From NCBI GenBank assembly GCA_023488645.1, contig JAMDDL010000127.1, positions 1-9,868 of the forward strand: a DNA stretch of 9,868 nt, given 5' to 3'. A model generated the notes under the pieces. That model was not told the DNA's origin. It worked only from the letters and a program-made list of their open reading frames with translations, and did not search any database. The position numbers were made by a program, and so were the translations under genes. Shown piece after piece: positions 1 to 7,037 of this stretch. How positions within the stretch are numbered: position 1 is the first letter of the stretch; the number at the start of each line of letters is the position of its first letter. Source of the DNA: Actinomycetota bacterium (lineage in GTDB: Bacteria > Actinomycetota > Humimicrobiia > Humimicrobiales > Humimicrobiaceae).

Positions 1-473
1 CTGGAGATTTGTATGACAAGATCAATCCTTTTCTTAAACCTTTGTATGACGGGTTATATGAAATGCTTGATGTTGAAATGTTCCAGCAGTATATGGAAAT
101 GAATATTATTGAAGTAATTCCCCTGGCGTACATGAGAGGAAGAACATTAAATGATTCCTTTATCATCCTTGATGAAGCACAGAATACCTCCCCCGAGCAG
201 ATGAAAATGTTTCTGACAAGGCTCGGTTTTGGTTCAAAGGTGGTAATAACAGGAGATATAACGCAAATTGACCTTCCTGAAGGAAAACAGTCAGGACTAA
301 TAATTGTTAATAATATTCTTAAGGGAATTTCCGGAATAGATTTTGTTTATCTTACATCAAGCGATGTAGTAAGGCATAATCTTGTTCAAAAAATTGTGAA
401 TGCTTATAAAGATTATGAAGATGATGCAGTAAGCAGGTCAAAATTAAAGGAATCTGAAAAAAAAGAAGAATAG
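1..473 (+). CDS. phoH: PhoH-like ATPase, C-terminal part (5' end outside window)
   Basis: This is the last part of a PhoH family protein, a P-loop ATPase fold linked to RNA metabolism and, in many bacteria, encoded next to ybeY. The reading frame is already open at base 3 and reads GDLYDKINPFLKPLYDGLYE, a typical internal PhoH stretch. The TTG at base 9 is therefore an internal leucine and not a start. The Walker A region lies upstream of the window. Visible are the Walker B segment FIILDEAQN, the following segment PEQMKMFLTRLGFGSK, and the conserved ITGDITQIDLP motif. The tail is short and charged (SKLKESEKKEE). It ends 21 bases before the next gene and is probably co-transcribed with it. 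The family call is secure. The cellular substrate of chromosomal PhoH is not well defined. Confidence 0.95.
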   Translation, partial: GDLYDKINPFLKPLYDGLYEMLDVEMFQQYMEMNIIEVIPLAYMRGRTLNDSFIILDEAQNTSPEQMKMFLTRLGFGSKVVITGDITQIDLPEGKQSGLIIVNNILKGISGIDFVYLTSSDVVRHNLVQKIVNAYKDYEDDAVSRSKLKESEKKEE

Positions 474-494
474 TGTATTAAGTTATTAATAATA

Positions 495-2684
495 ATGATG
501 TTTTCAAAAAAGATTAAAAATCAAACCAGGGAAATAGTTAATCCTGACGATCATGTCAACAATAAAGGCAGCTTCTTTAGCAAATATTTCAGTTTAAAAA
601 GCAGTTTTGCACAAAAATTGTATATATTTGTTCTGACTTTTGCTGTCATTGTCAGTATCCTGTCATATAATTTCACTCCAGATTTAGGCATCAGGCTGGG
701 GGAGGCAAGCCCCAGAACCATAAAGGCAAATAAAAGCATTGAATTTGAAGATGCTGCAAAAACACAGGAGGACAGAAACAGGAGAGAAATAGAAGTTGAA
801 GATATTTATAATTATGATCCGGGGGTTTTAAATAATACTGAAGGAGTGCTTTATCAGATAAGATATTTTTTTGCACTCGCAAAAATTATTTCCAAAAAGG
901 TTTTTGAAACTCCCGAAGAAAGAGTAGATTATTTTGCAAGCCTTATAGCCAGCGACTACAGTGAAGAAGATTTAAAAACAGCACTTGCCCTTGATTTCGA
1001 GGAAAACAACATGCTGATGAATGAAACTTTAAATCTTGCAAAATCAATAATGAAGGAAAACATAAAGCCAAATGATGTTGATGCGAAAAAGGTTGGGGTA
1101 GTAAAAGTTGTAGAAAATGATGCTGCCGTTAAAGCTGAAGATAAAAATTTAGTAGTAAATATTCTGCAGAAAAATCTTAAACCCACAGCAATTTTTGATC
1201 CTGTTGCTACTGAAAAAGCAAGAAAACAAGCCAGAGAAGAAACTCCGCCTCATATTGTTACAGTTACTGAAGGTCAGACAATAATAAGCGAGGGAGATAT
1301 CGCAAATGAAAATGATATACTTATTTTAAATAAATTGGGGCTTTTAAATACAGGTTTTAACTGGAAAGTATTTTCATATATCGGACTGATTAATATTGTG
1401 GTTTTAGTTATCTTTTATTTTTACATTTATAAATTCAACAAAAATATTTTCAATAATACAAAAAAACTGCTAATTACTTCAACAATAATAATAATTTTTA
1501 TTGCATTAATAAAATTATTTACAACATTATCCTCATTTCATTTGAATCTATGGGTTTATCTTTTCCCAATGATAGCTGCTTCAATGCTTTGCTCTATAAT
1601 TTTTGACACAAGAGCAGGGATAATTCTTTCACTGGTTCTGGCTGTTAATTTTGGCATTGCAGCTAATTTTGATTATCAGTTGTCATTAATTTATTTCCTT
1701 GGCGGTATTTTTGCAACCTTTATGGTTTCAAATGTATCTCAAAGAAACAGCATAATGAAGGGTGGTTTCTTTAGCTCGCTTTTTTTAGCTTTTTTATTTT
1801 TTATTGTAAATTTGATTGGCGGAGACTTGAAATCAATTTTACTTTACACAGTTTTGGGAATAGTAAATGGCGTGGTATCAGCAATTATTACAATAGGACT
1901 GCTGCCATTTATTGAATCTTCATTCAGAGTAGTTACGGCAATGGGACTTCTGGAATTATCTCATACCGACCAGCCGCTTTTAAAGGAGCTGCTTATCAAT
2001 GCTCCCGGTACATATAATCACAGTCTTCTTGTAAGTCATCTTGCAGAATCATGCGCAAATGCTATAGGAGCAGACGGTCTGCTTGTAAAGGTAGCAGCAC
2101 TGTATCATGATCTGGGAAAGATGAAAAGGCCTGAATATTTTTATGAAAACCAGATGAATGTTGAAAACATACATAATAAACTGAATCCATCAATGAGCAA
2201 GAATATCATTTCAAATCACATAAAGGATGGAGTTGAAATTGCCATAAAAAATAAAATCCCAAAGAAAGTTGTTGAAATAATTTCGCAGCATCACGGTAAT
2301 TCGGTCATTACTTATTTTTATAAAAAACAAAAAGATATGGAAGCAGAAAAGATGCTTGCCTCAAATCCTGATGCAATAATGGAAGGACACTTCAGATATC
2401 CTGCCAGGAAGCCTCAAACAAGAGAAGCAGCCATACTGATGCTTGCAGATACTGCAGAAGCTGCAGTCAGATCAATTGAAAAAATAACTCCAAAAAAGAT
2501 AGAACAAATGGTCAGCGATATAATTAAATCAAAGATTGCTGATGAACAGCTAAGCGAAGCAGATATAACAATAAAAGAAATAAACACAATTAAAAGCACA
2601 TTAATTGAAGGACTGATATCCATATATCATACAAGAATCTCATATCAGGATACAGGACTGAAAATCCTTTCACAGCAGGCTTAA
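495..2684 (+). CDS. pgpH: Membrane-bound HD-domain c-di-AMP phosphodiesterase, PgpH/YqfF type (7TM-HD)
   Basis: 729 residues, the usual size for this family. Known PgpH proteins hydrolyse the second messenger cyclic di-AMP at the membrane. Layout: a cytoplasmic N-terminus, one membrane segment at about residues 41-60, a large extracytoplasmic domain at about 61-290 (including the IFDPVATEKARKQAREETPP segment that is typical of it), a block of hydrophobic helices at about 291-475 (7TM part), then a cytoplasmic HD domain. HD metal ligands are visible: H509 in YNHS, H538-D539 in YHDLGK, H575 in SNHIKDG, H599-H600 in SQHHG, and D652 in ADTAEA. A catalytically complete enzyme is expected. The start is the first of two adjacent ATG codons. 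No Shine-Dalgarno is visible before either (only AT-rich bases), so the exact start may be one codon later. It sits between phoH and ybeY, as in many Firmicutes. Confidence 0.95.
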   Translation: MMFSKKIKNQTREIVNPDDHVNNKGSFFSKYFSLKSSFAQKLYIFVLTFAVIVSILSYNFTPDLGIRLGEASPRTIKANKSIEFEDAAKTQEDRNRREIEVEDIYNYDPGVLNNTEGVLYQIRYFFALAKIISKKVFETPEERVDYFASLIASDYSEEDLKTALALDFEENNMLMNETLNLAKSIMKENIKPNDVDAKKVGVVKVVENDAAVKAEDKNLVVNILQKNLKPTAIFDPVATEKARKQAREETPPHIVTVTEGQTIISEGDIANENDILILNKLGLLNTGFNWKVFSYIGLINIVVLVIFYFYIYKFNKNIFNNTKKLLITSTIIIIFIALIKLFTTLSSFHLNLWVYLFPMIAASMLCSIIFDTRAGIILSLVLAVNFGIAANFDYQLSLIYFLGGIFATFMVSNVSQRNSIMKGGFFSSLFLAFLFFIVNLIGGDLKSILLYTVLGIVNGVVSAIITIGLLPFIESSFRVVTAMGLLELSHTDQPLLKELLINAPGTYNHSLLVSHLAESCANAIGADGLLVKVAALYHDLGKMKRPEYFYENQMNVENIHNKLNPSMSKNIISNHIKDGVEIAIKNKIPKKVVEIISQHHGNSVITYFYKKQKDMEAEKMLASNPDAIMEGHFRYPARKPQTREAAILMLADTAEAAVRSIEKITPKKIEQMVSDIIKSKIADEQLSEADITIKEINTIKSTLIEGLISIYHTRISYQDTGLKILSQQA

Positions 2685-2716
2685 GTAATTTTTAAAACTT
2701 AGAGAAAGCGAAAAAA

Positions 2717-3208
2717 ATGGATGTAATTGTAATTAATAATCAGAAGGATTTTGATGTTGAGGCTAATGAAATTATAAAAATTTCCGATTATTTATTTAAA
2801 AAACTTGAAAGGGAAGAAAGCAGTGAGCTTAACATTGTTTTTATAGGCAAGGAAGAGATGAGGGATATAAATAAAAAATACAGAAATATTGATAAAGAAA
2901 CAGATGTGCTTTCCTTTTCTTATCTTAATGATAAAAATGTATTTGGTTTTATTGATGATGCTGAAAGTTTCAAGGACGAGTATGGATTTTTTACTATTGG
3001 AGAAATATTAATCTGTCCGTCAGTTGCAAGTGAAAATATTAAGATTTATAAAAAAAACTGGAGTCTTACCAAGGAACTGATTTTTTTAATAATTCATGGA
3101 ATGCTGCATATATATGGCTATGATCATGAAAAAGCAGAAGAAAAATTATTAATGGAAAAGAAGCAGGAGTCACTGCTTTCTGAAGTTGAGAAGCAGTTTA
3201 AAATTTAA
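2717..3208 (+). CDS. ybeY: Endoribonuclease / 16S rRNA maturation factor YbeY
   Basis: 163 residues, normal for YbeY (UPF0054), a zinc-dependent RNase implicated in 16S rRNA 3'-end maturation and ribosome quality control. The zinc site HGMLHIYGYDH is complete with H127, H131 and H137. Upstream are the conserved TDVLSF (62-67) and the GEILIC segment (95-100), which corresponds to the GDI segment of other members. In the loop before TDVLSF the usual proline is glutamate (DKETDVLSF). The gene follows pgpH by 32 bases, presumably in one transcript. The upstream sequence GAGAAAGCGAAAAAA is purine-rich but is not a clear Shine-Dalgarno. The neighbouring phoH and era are the usual partners in ribosome and RNA metabolism. 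The call is secure. Confidence 0.95.
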   Translation: MDVIVINNQKDFDVEANEIIKISDYLFKKLEREESSELNIVFIGKEEMRDINKKYRNIDKETDVLSFSYLNDKNVFGFIDDAESFKDEYGFFTIGEILICPSVASENIKIYKKNWSLTKELIFLIIHGMLHIYGYDHEKAEEKLLMEKKQESLLSEVEKQFKI

Positions 3209-3304
3209 CATTGACATATATAGTAAAATTTAGTTGAGTCTTATTTTTTTCCTTTTAGAAGTGGCAAATAAAAATGCAAAATAAAAATTTTAGTAAAGTC
3301 TTTT

Positions 3305-3790
3305 ATGAGCAACATTATTATAAAAGAAATAAAAGATTTTAATCTGGATTTTGTTCTGGAAATAAAACAACTGGAAATTGAAAATTTGGGTGAAGCTTCG
3401 GGGATAAATGAGTGGATAATACCTGTAATAATTAAATACGGCAAACTGATAGTTGCAGTTAAAAAAGATGACTTTATGCAAAAAAGCAGCAGGGAATTAA
3501 TAATAGGAGTAAATGAATTAATAAGAGACTGGAATGACTTCAGCAGAGCTTTCATACATTCATTTTACATAAAGGAAGGTTTCAGGAATAAAGGCACAGG
3601 CAGTTTGCTTCTTGGAGAATCAATAAAAATTTTAAAAAGGGATAAGATAAAAAAAATAGAGCTGACTGTAGATCCTCAAAATATTTCCGCCATCCGTTTT
3701 TATGAGAAATTTGGTTTTAAATTGCTTGAGTTTAAAAAAAACATGTACGGCAAAGATATCAACAGAAATATAATGCTTTGTAATATTTAA
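3305..3790 (+). CDS. GNAT family N-acetyltransferase, substrate unknown
   Basis: 161 residues with a GNAT fold signature. Acetyl-CoA binding motif A is visible as YIKEGFRNKGTGSLLL (about 88-103), with the R/Q-x-x-G-x-G loop at R94 to G99. Motif B is NISAIRFYEKFGF (about 126-138), typical of RimI-like acetyltransferases. The N-terminal half (EIENLGEASGINEWIIPVII, about 24-43) is not the classical RimI start, so an N-terminal protein acetyltransferase role cannot be claimed and the substrate is unknown. No Shine-Dalgarno precedes the ATG. The stop overlaps the era start by one base (TAATG), which implies translational coupling with era. In many Firmicutes this position between ybeY and era holds dgkA/cdd instead. 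A 96-base gap separates it from ybeY. Confidence 0.85.
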   Translation: MSNIIIKEIKDFNLDFVLEIKQLEIENLGEASGINEWIIPVIIKYGKLIVAVKKDDFMQKSSRELIIGVNELIRDWNDFSRAFIHSFYIKEGFRNKGTGSLLLGESIKILKRDKIKKIELTVDPQNISAIRFYEKFGFKLLEFKKNMYGKDINRNIMLCNI

Positions 3791-4698
3791 TGGAAAATTT
3801 AAATTTTAAGTCAGGTTTTGTGGTAGTGGCAGGCAGAACAAACACAGGCAAGTCAACTTTAATAAATAATATTCTGGGCAGTAAAATTTTAATAACTTCA
3901 GATAAAGCGCAGGCAACGAGAAACAGAACAAACTGTATTTATAATGATAAAGATTCTCAAATAATATTTGTAGATGTTCCCGGATTTTTAAAACCAAAGA
4001 ATCTTTTAACAGAAAAACTTAATAAACTGATTCTTGATACTATTGCGGATGCAGATATTGTTCTTGATGTTGTTGATTCTTCGACAGGCATTGGCAGGGG
4101 AGATTTTTTTATTTTTGAAAAAATAAGGAAAACACACAAACCTGTGATTCTGCTTGTAAATAAGATTGATATAACTTCCAGGAAAAAACTTGAAATTGAA
4201 CTGGAAAAGATTAAAGATTTTGATTTTTTTAAGGAAATAATTATGATTTCAGCTCTTAAGGACAGAAATTTCAATAAATTGATATCTGCAGTAAAAAAGT
4301 ATCTGCCGCAGGGCCCTGCATATTATCCGGAAGATATGATATCAGACAGACCTGTAAGAAATATAGCGGAAGACATTATCCGTGAGAGCCTGATATCTGT
4401 ACTTGAAGATGAGCTTCCTCATTCAGTAACTGTTGAAACAGATAAATTTGAAGAAGGGCTTACAAAAAATAAGGAAAAAATAACAAAAATAAGTGCAGTA
4501 ATTTATGCGCAAAGACAGACGCATAAATTAATTATCATAGGTAAAGGCGGCCTTATGCTTAAAAAAGCAGGAATGAAAGCAAGGATTATGCTTGAAGAAT
4601 TCCTTGGAACAAAGGTTCACCTTGAGCTTTGGATAAAAGTAAGAAAAAACTGGACTAATGATGAGACTGCCTTAAAGGACTTTGGATATGATTATTAA
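3790..4698 (+). CDS. era: GTPase Era, ribosome (30S) assembly factor
   Basis: 302 residues, standard Era length. Era is a GTPase that binds the 3' end of 16S rRNA and helps 30S subunit assembly. GTPase motifs in order: G1 GRTNTGKST (15-23), G2 region QATRNRT (41-47), G3 DVPG (62-65), G4 NKID (124-127), G5 SAL (154-156). A C-terminal type II KH domain follows, with its loop IIGKGG (249-254), and the protein ends with the usual HLELWIKVRKNW segment. Two motif positions differ from the common form: the P-loop usually reads GRPNVGKST, and G3 usually reads DTPG. The NTGKS version is known in actinobacterial Era. The start overlaps the upstream stop by one base (TAATG), so translation is probably coupled to the acetyltransferase gene. 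There is no separate ribosome binding site. Confidence 0.96.
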   Translation: MENLNFKSGFVVVAGRTNTGKSTLINNILGSKILITSDKAQATRNRTNCIYNDKDSQIIFVDVPGFLKPKNLLTEKLNKLILDTIADADIVLDVVDSSTGIGRGDFFIFEKIRKTHKPVILLVNKIDITSRKKLEIELEKIKDFDFFKEIIMISALKDRNFNKLISAVKKYLPQGPAYYPEDMISDRPVRNIAEDIIRESLISVLEDELPHSVTVETDKFEEGLTKNKEKITKISAVIYAQRQTHKLIIIGKGGLMLKKAGMKARIMLEEFLGTKVHLELWIKVRKNWTNDETALKDFGYDY

Positions 4699-4766
4699 AA
4701 TTTGCATTTATAAATTTTTATTTTGATTATCAATTTTTTTATATTTCTGTTAAAAAATTAGTTTAC

Positions 4767-4773
4767 GGAAAGG
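4767..4773 (+). promoter_or_regulatory. Ribosome binding site of deoC
   Basis: GGAAAGG lies 4 bases before the GTG at 4778 and supports that GTG as the start. It is one of the few Shine-Dalgarno-like sequences before a core gene in this window. The 79-base gap after era shows no convincing promoter or GC-containing terminator hairpin. Confidence 0.55.
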
Positions 4774-4777
4774 TCTG

Positions 4778-5488
4778 GTGGTTATTACGTTAACAAGAGA
4801 GCAATTAGCAAAAACTATTGATCTAACTTATTTAAAACCTATTGCAAATGTCAAGGAAATTGAAAGTTTATGCAGGGATGCGAAAAAATATCATTTTGCA
4901 TCGCTTTGCGTGAATCCATGCATGATAACTATAGTCAGAAGATTTCTTACTGATACAGATGTCAAGGTTTGCTCTGTTGTTGGTTTTCCTCTTGGCGTGA
5001 ACACAACAGAAACAAAAGTTTTTGAAGCGAAGGATAATGTAAAAAAAGGTGCAGATGAAATTGATGTTGTCATGAATCTTGGAGCACTTAAAAGCGGTAA
5101 TTTTACTTTTATTGAAAAGGAACTTTTAATCATTGTAAATGTTATAAGAAGAGAGCAAATGGCTGAATATAACAAGCATATTAATATTAAAGTAATCATA
5201 GAGACAGGTAATCTTCTCAAGGATGAAATCAGAAAAGTATGCAAGATTATTGAAGACATCGGGGCAGACTTCATTCAGACATCCACCGGCTATGGAGCAA
5301 GAGGAGTGGAACTTGATGATGTAAGACTTATAAGGGAAGTTGTTACAAGAAACATAGGCGTAAAAGCTTCCGGCGGGATAAGGTCATTTAAAGATGCCCA
5401 GGCTTTAATTGATGCGGGTGCCACCAGACTTGGAACAAGCGCCGGTGTTGAAATTATGGATGAGTATATTAATTTATTTGATAAATAG
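4778..5488 (+). CDS. deoC: Deoxyribose-phosphate aldolase homologue (DeoC) lacking the Schiff-base lysine
   Basis: 236 residues with a GTG start, a TIM-barrel of the DeoC family. Canonical DeoC reversibly cleaves 2-deoxyribose-5-phosphate to glyceraldehyde-3-phosphate and acetaldehyde in deoxynucleoside catabolism. Family motifs are clear: SVVGFPLG (66-73), ADEIDVVMN (92-100) with the catalytic Asp at 96, KVIIETG (138-144), TSTGYGARG (168-176), and VKASGGIR (195-202) with the second active-site Lys at 196. The segment that reads ADF(I/V)KTSTG in E. coli and B. subtilis DeoC reads ADFIQTSTG here, so the lysine that forms the substrate Schiff base (E. coli K167) is Gln167, codon CAG at 5276-5278. 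The gene looks otherwise intact. It may be inactive, altered in chemistry, or regulatory. It lies between era and recO, on the same strand. Confidence 0.85.
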   Translation: MVITLTREQLAKTIDLTYLKPIANVKEIESLCRDAKKYHFASLCVNPCMITIVRRFLTDTDVKVCSVVGFPLGVNTTETKVFEAKDNVKKGADEIDVVMNLGALKSGNFTFIEKELLIIVNVIRREQMAEYNKHINIKVIIETGNLLKDEIRKVCKIIEDIGADFIQTSTGYGARGVELDDVRLIREVVTRNIGVKASGGIRSFKDAQALIDAGATRLGTSAGVEIMDEYINLFDK

Positions 5489-5517
5489 ATTCTTATAATA
5501 CATGGAATTCTGCAAAT

Positions 5518-6312
5518 ATGGCTACATATAAAGCCAGTTCTATTGTTCTTAAATCCTGCAAGCTTGGAGAGGCAGATAAAATCGTCAGGCTGTTCTCAAT
5601 CGAGCATGGCATAATAAATGCTGTAGCTAAGGGTGCCTGCAATTTCAAAAGCAAATTTTCAGGAAGGCTTGAACTATATAATGTGATCGATAGTGAGATT
5701 TCCCGGGGAAGGAATCTTGACGTGATTTCACAGGCGGAAATCATTGAAATATTTCAAAATATATCTTCTGATTTTTTTAAATTCAATATTGCTCAAATAA
5801 TCAGTGAAATTATTCTTAAAACTCAATCAGAGGGATCTTCTTCAGTAAGCATTTTCCGGCTGGTTTATGTGGTTTTAAAGGAAATAAACAGATGTGCATT
5901 CAATGATAGCACTACTCTTAAAAAAATTCTTGCTTTTTTTATTGCAAAATTATTAAAAATTATGGGATATGTACCATTATTTGAAACATGCAGTATTTGC
6001 TCAAGAAAATTATATGATAAGGAAGATACATATGATACACATAACTTGAGAGGATTTGCATTTTCAATTAAATATGGTGGGGCAATCTGCGATGACTGCA
6101 GAAGAAATGCCGGCAAGCTGCTGTTTGTTGACAGCCGATGTTCAAATGAACTGATTAATCTATTTATCTTAAAAATTGAAGATATTGTTAAATGTAATAT
6201 TTCTGAAAAAAATATGAAAGAATTATTGTATATTCTTGAAAATTATTTTATCTACCATACTGAAACAAATATTGAAAGTTTTAATTATTTAAAAAAAATA
6301 GAAAATATCTGA
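5518..6312 (+). CDS. recO: DNA repair protein RecO
   Basis: 264 residues, normal RecO length. RecO acts with RecF/RecR to load RecA on SSB-coated single-stranded DNA and anneals strands in recombination repair. The N-terminal OB-fold is recognisable from its opening (YKASSIVLKSCKLGEADKIV, 4-23) and the VAKGA...SKFSGRLELYN region (36-55). The zinc finger is complete: C158-x2-C161 and C191-x2-C194, the latter in AICDDCRRN. The start is the ATG at 5518. An ATG at 5502 is out of frame. No clear Shine-Dalgarno is seen. The gene follows deoC by 29 bases. The expected following gene, glyQ, is about 2.4 kb away because of the accessory insert. Confidence 0.95.
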   Translation: MATYKASSIVLKSCKLGEADKIVRLFSIEHGIINAVAKGACNFKSKFSGRLELYNVIDSEISRGRNLDVISQAEIIEIFQNISSDFFKFNIAQIISEIILKTQSEGSSSVSIFRLVYVVLKEINRCAFNDSTTLKKILAFFIAKLLKIMGYVPLFETCSICSRKLYDKEDTYDTHNLRGFAFSIKYGGAICDDCRRNAGKLLFVDSRCSNELINLFILKIEDIVKCNISEKNMKELLYILENYFIYHTETNIESFNYLKKIENI

Positions 6313-6330
6313 GAACCTATAGTCTATTGA

Positions 6331-6423
6331 AATTTAGTCTACTTTTTATTGAAAAAGCTACAAGCAACCGGGAAGGTAAAATGTCTTGGGCGGGGTAAAT
6401 ATGCACAGTGGGAAAATGTTTAA
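6331..6423 (+). pseudogene. Possible 3' remnant of a winged-helix-type gene
   Basis: Just after recO an open frame with no start codon context ends in LKKLQATGKVKCLGRGKYAQ plus a few more residues and TAA at 6421. This looks like the last 25-30 residues of a protein with a C-terminal winged helix (a beta-hairpin wing with basic and glycine residues), as seen at the end of some Fic or ATP-binding regulators. The frame is closed upstream by TGA at 6328-6330, so nothing larger survives. The stretch is short and the reading is an inference from composition and motif shape only. Confidence 0.3.
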
Positions 6424-6448
6424 TTAGGTAATTTAATAAGGTAATAAA

Positions 6449-6496
6449 GAATGTCTAAATTGTTATCATATGCGAGATATCTTGAATAAGAAATAA
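6449..6496 (+). repeat. Left copy of a 48-bp imperfect direct repeat
   Basis: Matches 7287-7334 at 44 of 48 bases, in the same orientation. Mismatches are at repeat positions 9, 11, 25 and 27. The copies start GAATGTCT and end GATATCTTGAATAAGAAATAA. Together they bracket the minus-strand antitoxin module. In this copy the inner palindrome is imperfect (TATGCGAGAT/ATCTTGAATA). Sequence outside the 48 bases diverges, apart from a short AATAA-rich stretch just before. Confidence 0.8.
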
Positions 6497-6570
6497 AACA
6501 GAGAAGTGGTATCGATGCTTCCACACTCGACAAGCATTTTCTTCAAGAATCTGGGGAATTAGATGAATGA
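6451..6570 (+). pseudogene. Broken short frame with a helix-turn-helix-like segment, unrecognised
   Basis: An ATG at 6451 opens MSKLLSYARYLE, then TAA at 6487, then the same frame runs on as EIKQRSGIDASTLDKHFLQE and closes with TGA at 6568. The SGIDASTLDKHF part resembles the recognition end of a helix-turn-helix. The first part falls inside the 48-bp repeat, and the other repeat copy has the same TAA at the equivalent site. The start of the frame may thus be a repeat element rather than gene sequence. I do not recognise a family. Confidence 0.22.
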
Positions 6571-6577
6571 TGTCATA

Positions 6578-6751
6578 CTAAAATAATCTTTTTCTTAATT
6601 CATCCGGGTTAAAATACTTCTGAATATTGATACCATCATCTTTCCTTTTGGTATCATGCAAATACTTATTTTCATAATCATTGATTAAAGCATCAACTCT
6701 TTTTCTGCCTTAGTCCTTCTTGAACCTGCTTGAGTATCTGATTTTAAGCAT
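6578..6751 (-). pseudogene. Truncated YafQ/RelE-type toxin gene (remnant)
   Basis: On the minus strand an ATG at 6751-6749 overlaps the end of the antitoxin gene by 8 bases, the usual arrangement for dinJ-yafQ pairs. It encodes MLKIRYSSRFKKD, a clear match to the N-terminus of YafQ-type ribosome-dependent mRNA interferases. Codon 14 is TAA (6712-6710), so the toxin would be 13 residues instead of about 90. The same frame then continues for 43 codons (beginning GRKRVDALINDYENKY, ending FNPDELRKRLF) to TAG at 6580-6578. That part does not look like the rest of YafQ. The likeliest reading is a deletion that joined the toxin start to unrelated DNA near 6712. No catalytic C-terminal part of the toxin is present, so it should be inactive. 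Confidence 0.65.
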
Positions 6752-7013
6752 TTAAATCCTCTATCAGTGCATTTACACTGTCGAGGGTTTTACTCATGTT
6801 GCGGTTATTATTGACATCATCAATTGCCTTCAAGGTTTCGGCATTAGGCTTTTCAATGCGAAGTTCAAAAGGAATACCGCCGTAACGAACGGAATAGCGT
6901 AGAAAGATATTAATAGCTGTTGACATATTAAGTCCAAGTTCTGAAAATACAGCTTCCGCCTTGCGTTTTAAATCTTCATCGACACGAATGTTTAAATTGG
7001 TTGTATTTGCCAT
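6744..7013 (-). CDS. DinJ/RelB-family antitoxin (orphan)
   Basis: 89 residues from the ATG at 7013. A start six codons upstream (ATG at 7031) is open, but the strong Shine-Dalgarno GAAAGGAGC sits 7 bases before the 7013 ATG and would lie inside the longer form. The N-terminal ribbon-helix-helix reads NLNIRVDEDLKRKAEAVFSE, then LGLNMSTAINIFLRY and GIPFELR, the standard DinJ/RelB pattern. The C-terminal part (AIDDVNNNRNMSKTLDS, then VNALIEDLNA) is the toxin-binding tail. Such antitoxins bind their own promoter and neutralise a RelE/YafQ mRNA interferase. Here the toxin gene that overlaps its 3' end is broken, so this is an orphan antitoxin. It is intact and well expressed by its signals. It could still repress its own promoter or act on a related toxin elsewhere. 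It is the only intact minus-strand gene in the window. Confidence 0.9.
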   Translation of the reverse strand: MANTTNLNIRVDEDLKRKAEAVFSELGLNMSTAINIFLRYSVRYGGIPFELRIEKPNAETLKAIDDVNNNRNMSKTLDSVNALIEDLNA

Positions 7014-7020
7014 AATAATA

Positions 7021-7029
7021 GCTCCTTTC
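7021..7029 (-). promoter_or_regulatory. Ribosome binding site of the antitoxin gene
   Basis: Minus-strand GAAAGGAGC, 7 bases before the ATG at 7013. It is a near-complete Shine-Dalgarno and decides the start of the antitoxin. Confidence 0.85.
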
Positions 7030-7037
7030 ATTGATTA

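Noticed and set aside
3211..3239. Perfect TTGACA at 3211-3216, possible promoter for the acetyltransferase-era pair
   Set aside because: No acceptable -10 hexamer lies 16-18 bases downstream; TATAGT and TAAAAT are much too close.
4699..4777. Inverted AT repeats (AAAATTT / AAATTTT, and TTGAT-t-ATCAA) after era, possible terminator or operator
   Set aside because: The stems are A-T only or 5 bp with a 1-base loop. Such matches are expected by chance in this composition.
3241..5274. Minus-strand frames of about 100-127 codons opposite the acetyltransferase, era and deoC
   Set aside because: They are antisense shadows of clearly conserved + strand genes, with low-complexity Ser/Ile/Phe-rich translations and no ribosome binding sites.
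6320..6341. Short direct repeat TAGTCTA / TTAGTCT just after recO as an attachment site
   Set aside because: Only about 7 bases, and no partner copy was found at the far end of the insert near 8532-8560.
6630..6657. Inverted repeat TGATACC / GGTATCA with a 15-base loop, possible terminator of the antitoxin transcript
   Set aside because: Seven base pairs, a long loop and no T-tract on the minus-strand side. It lies inside the possible coding remnant.
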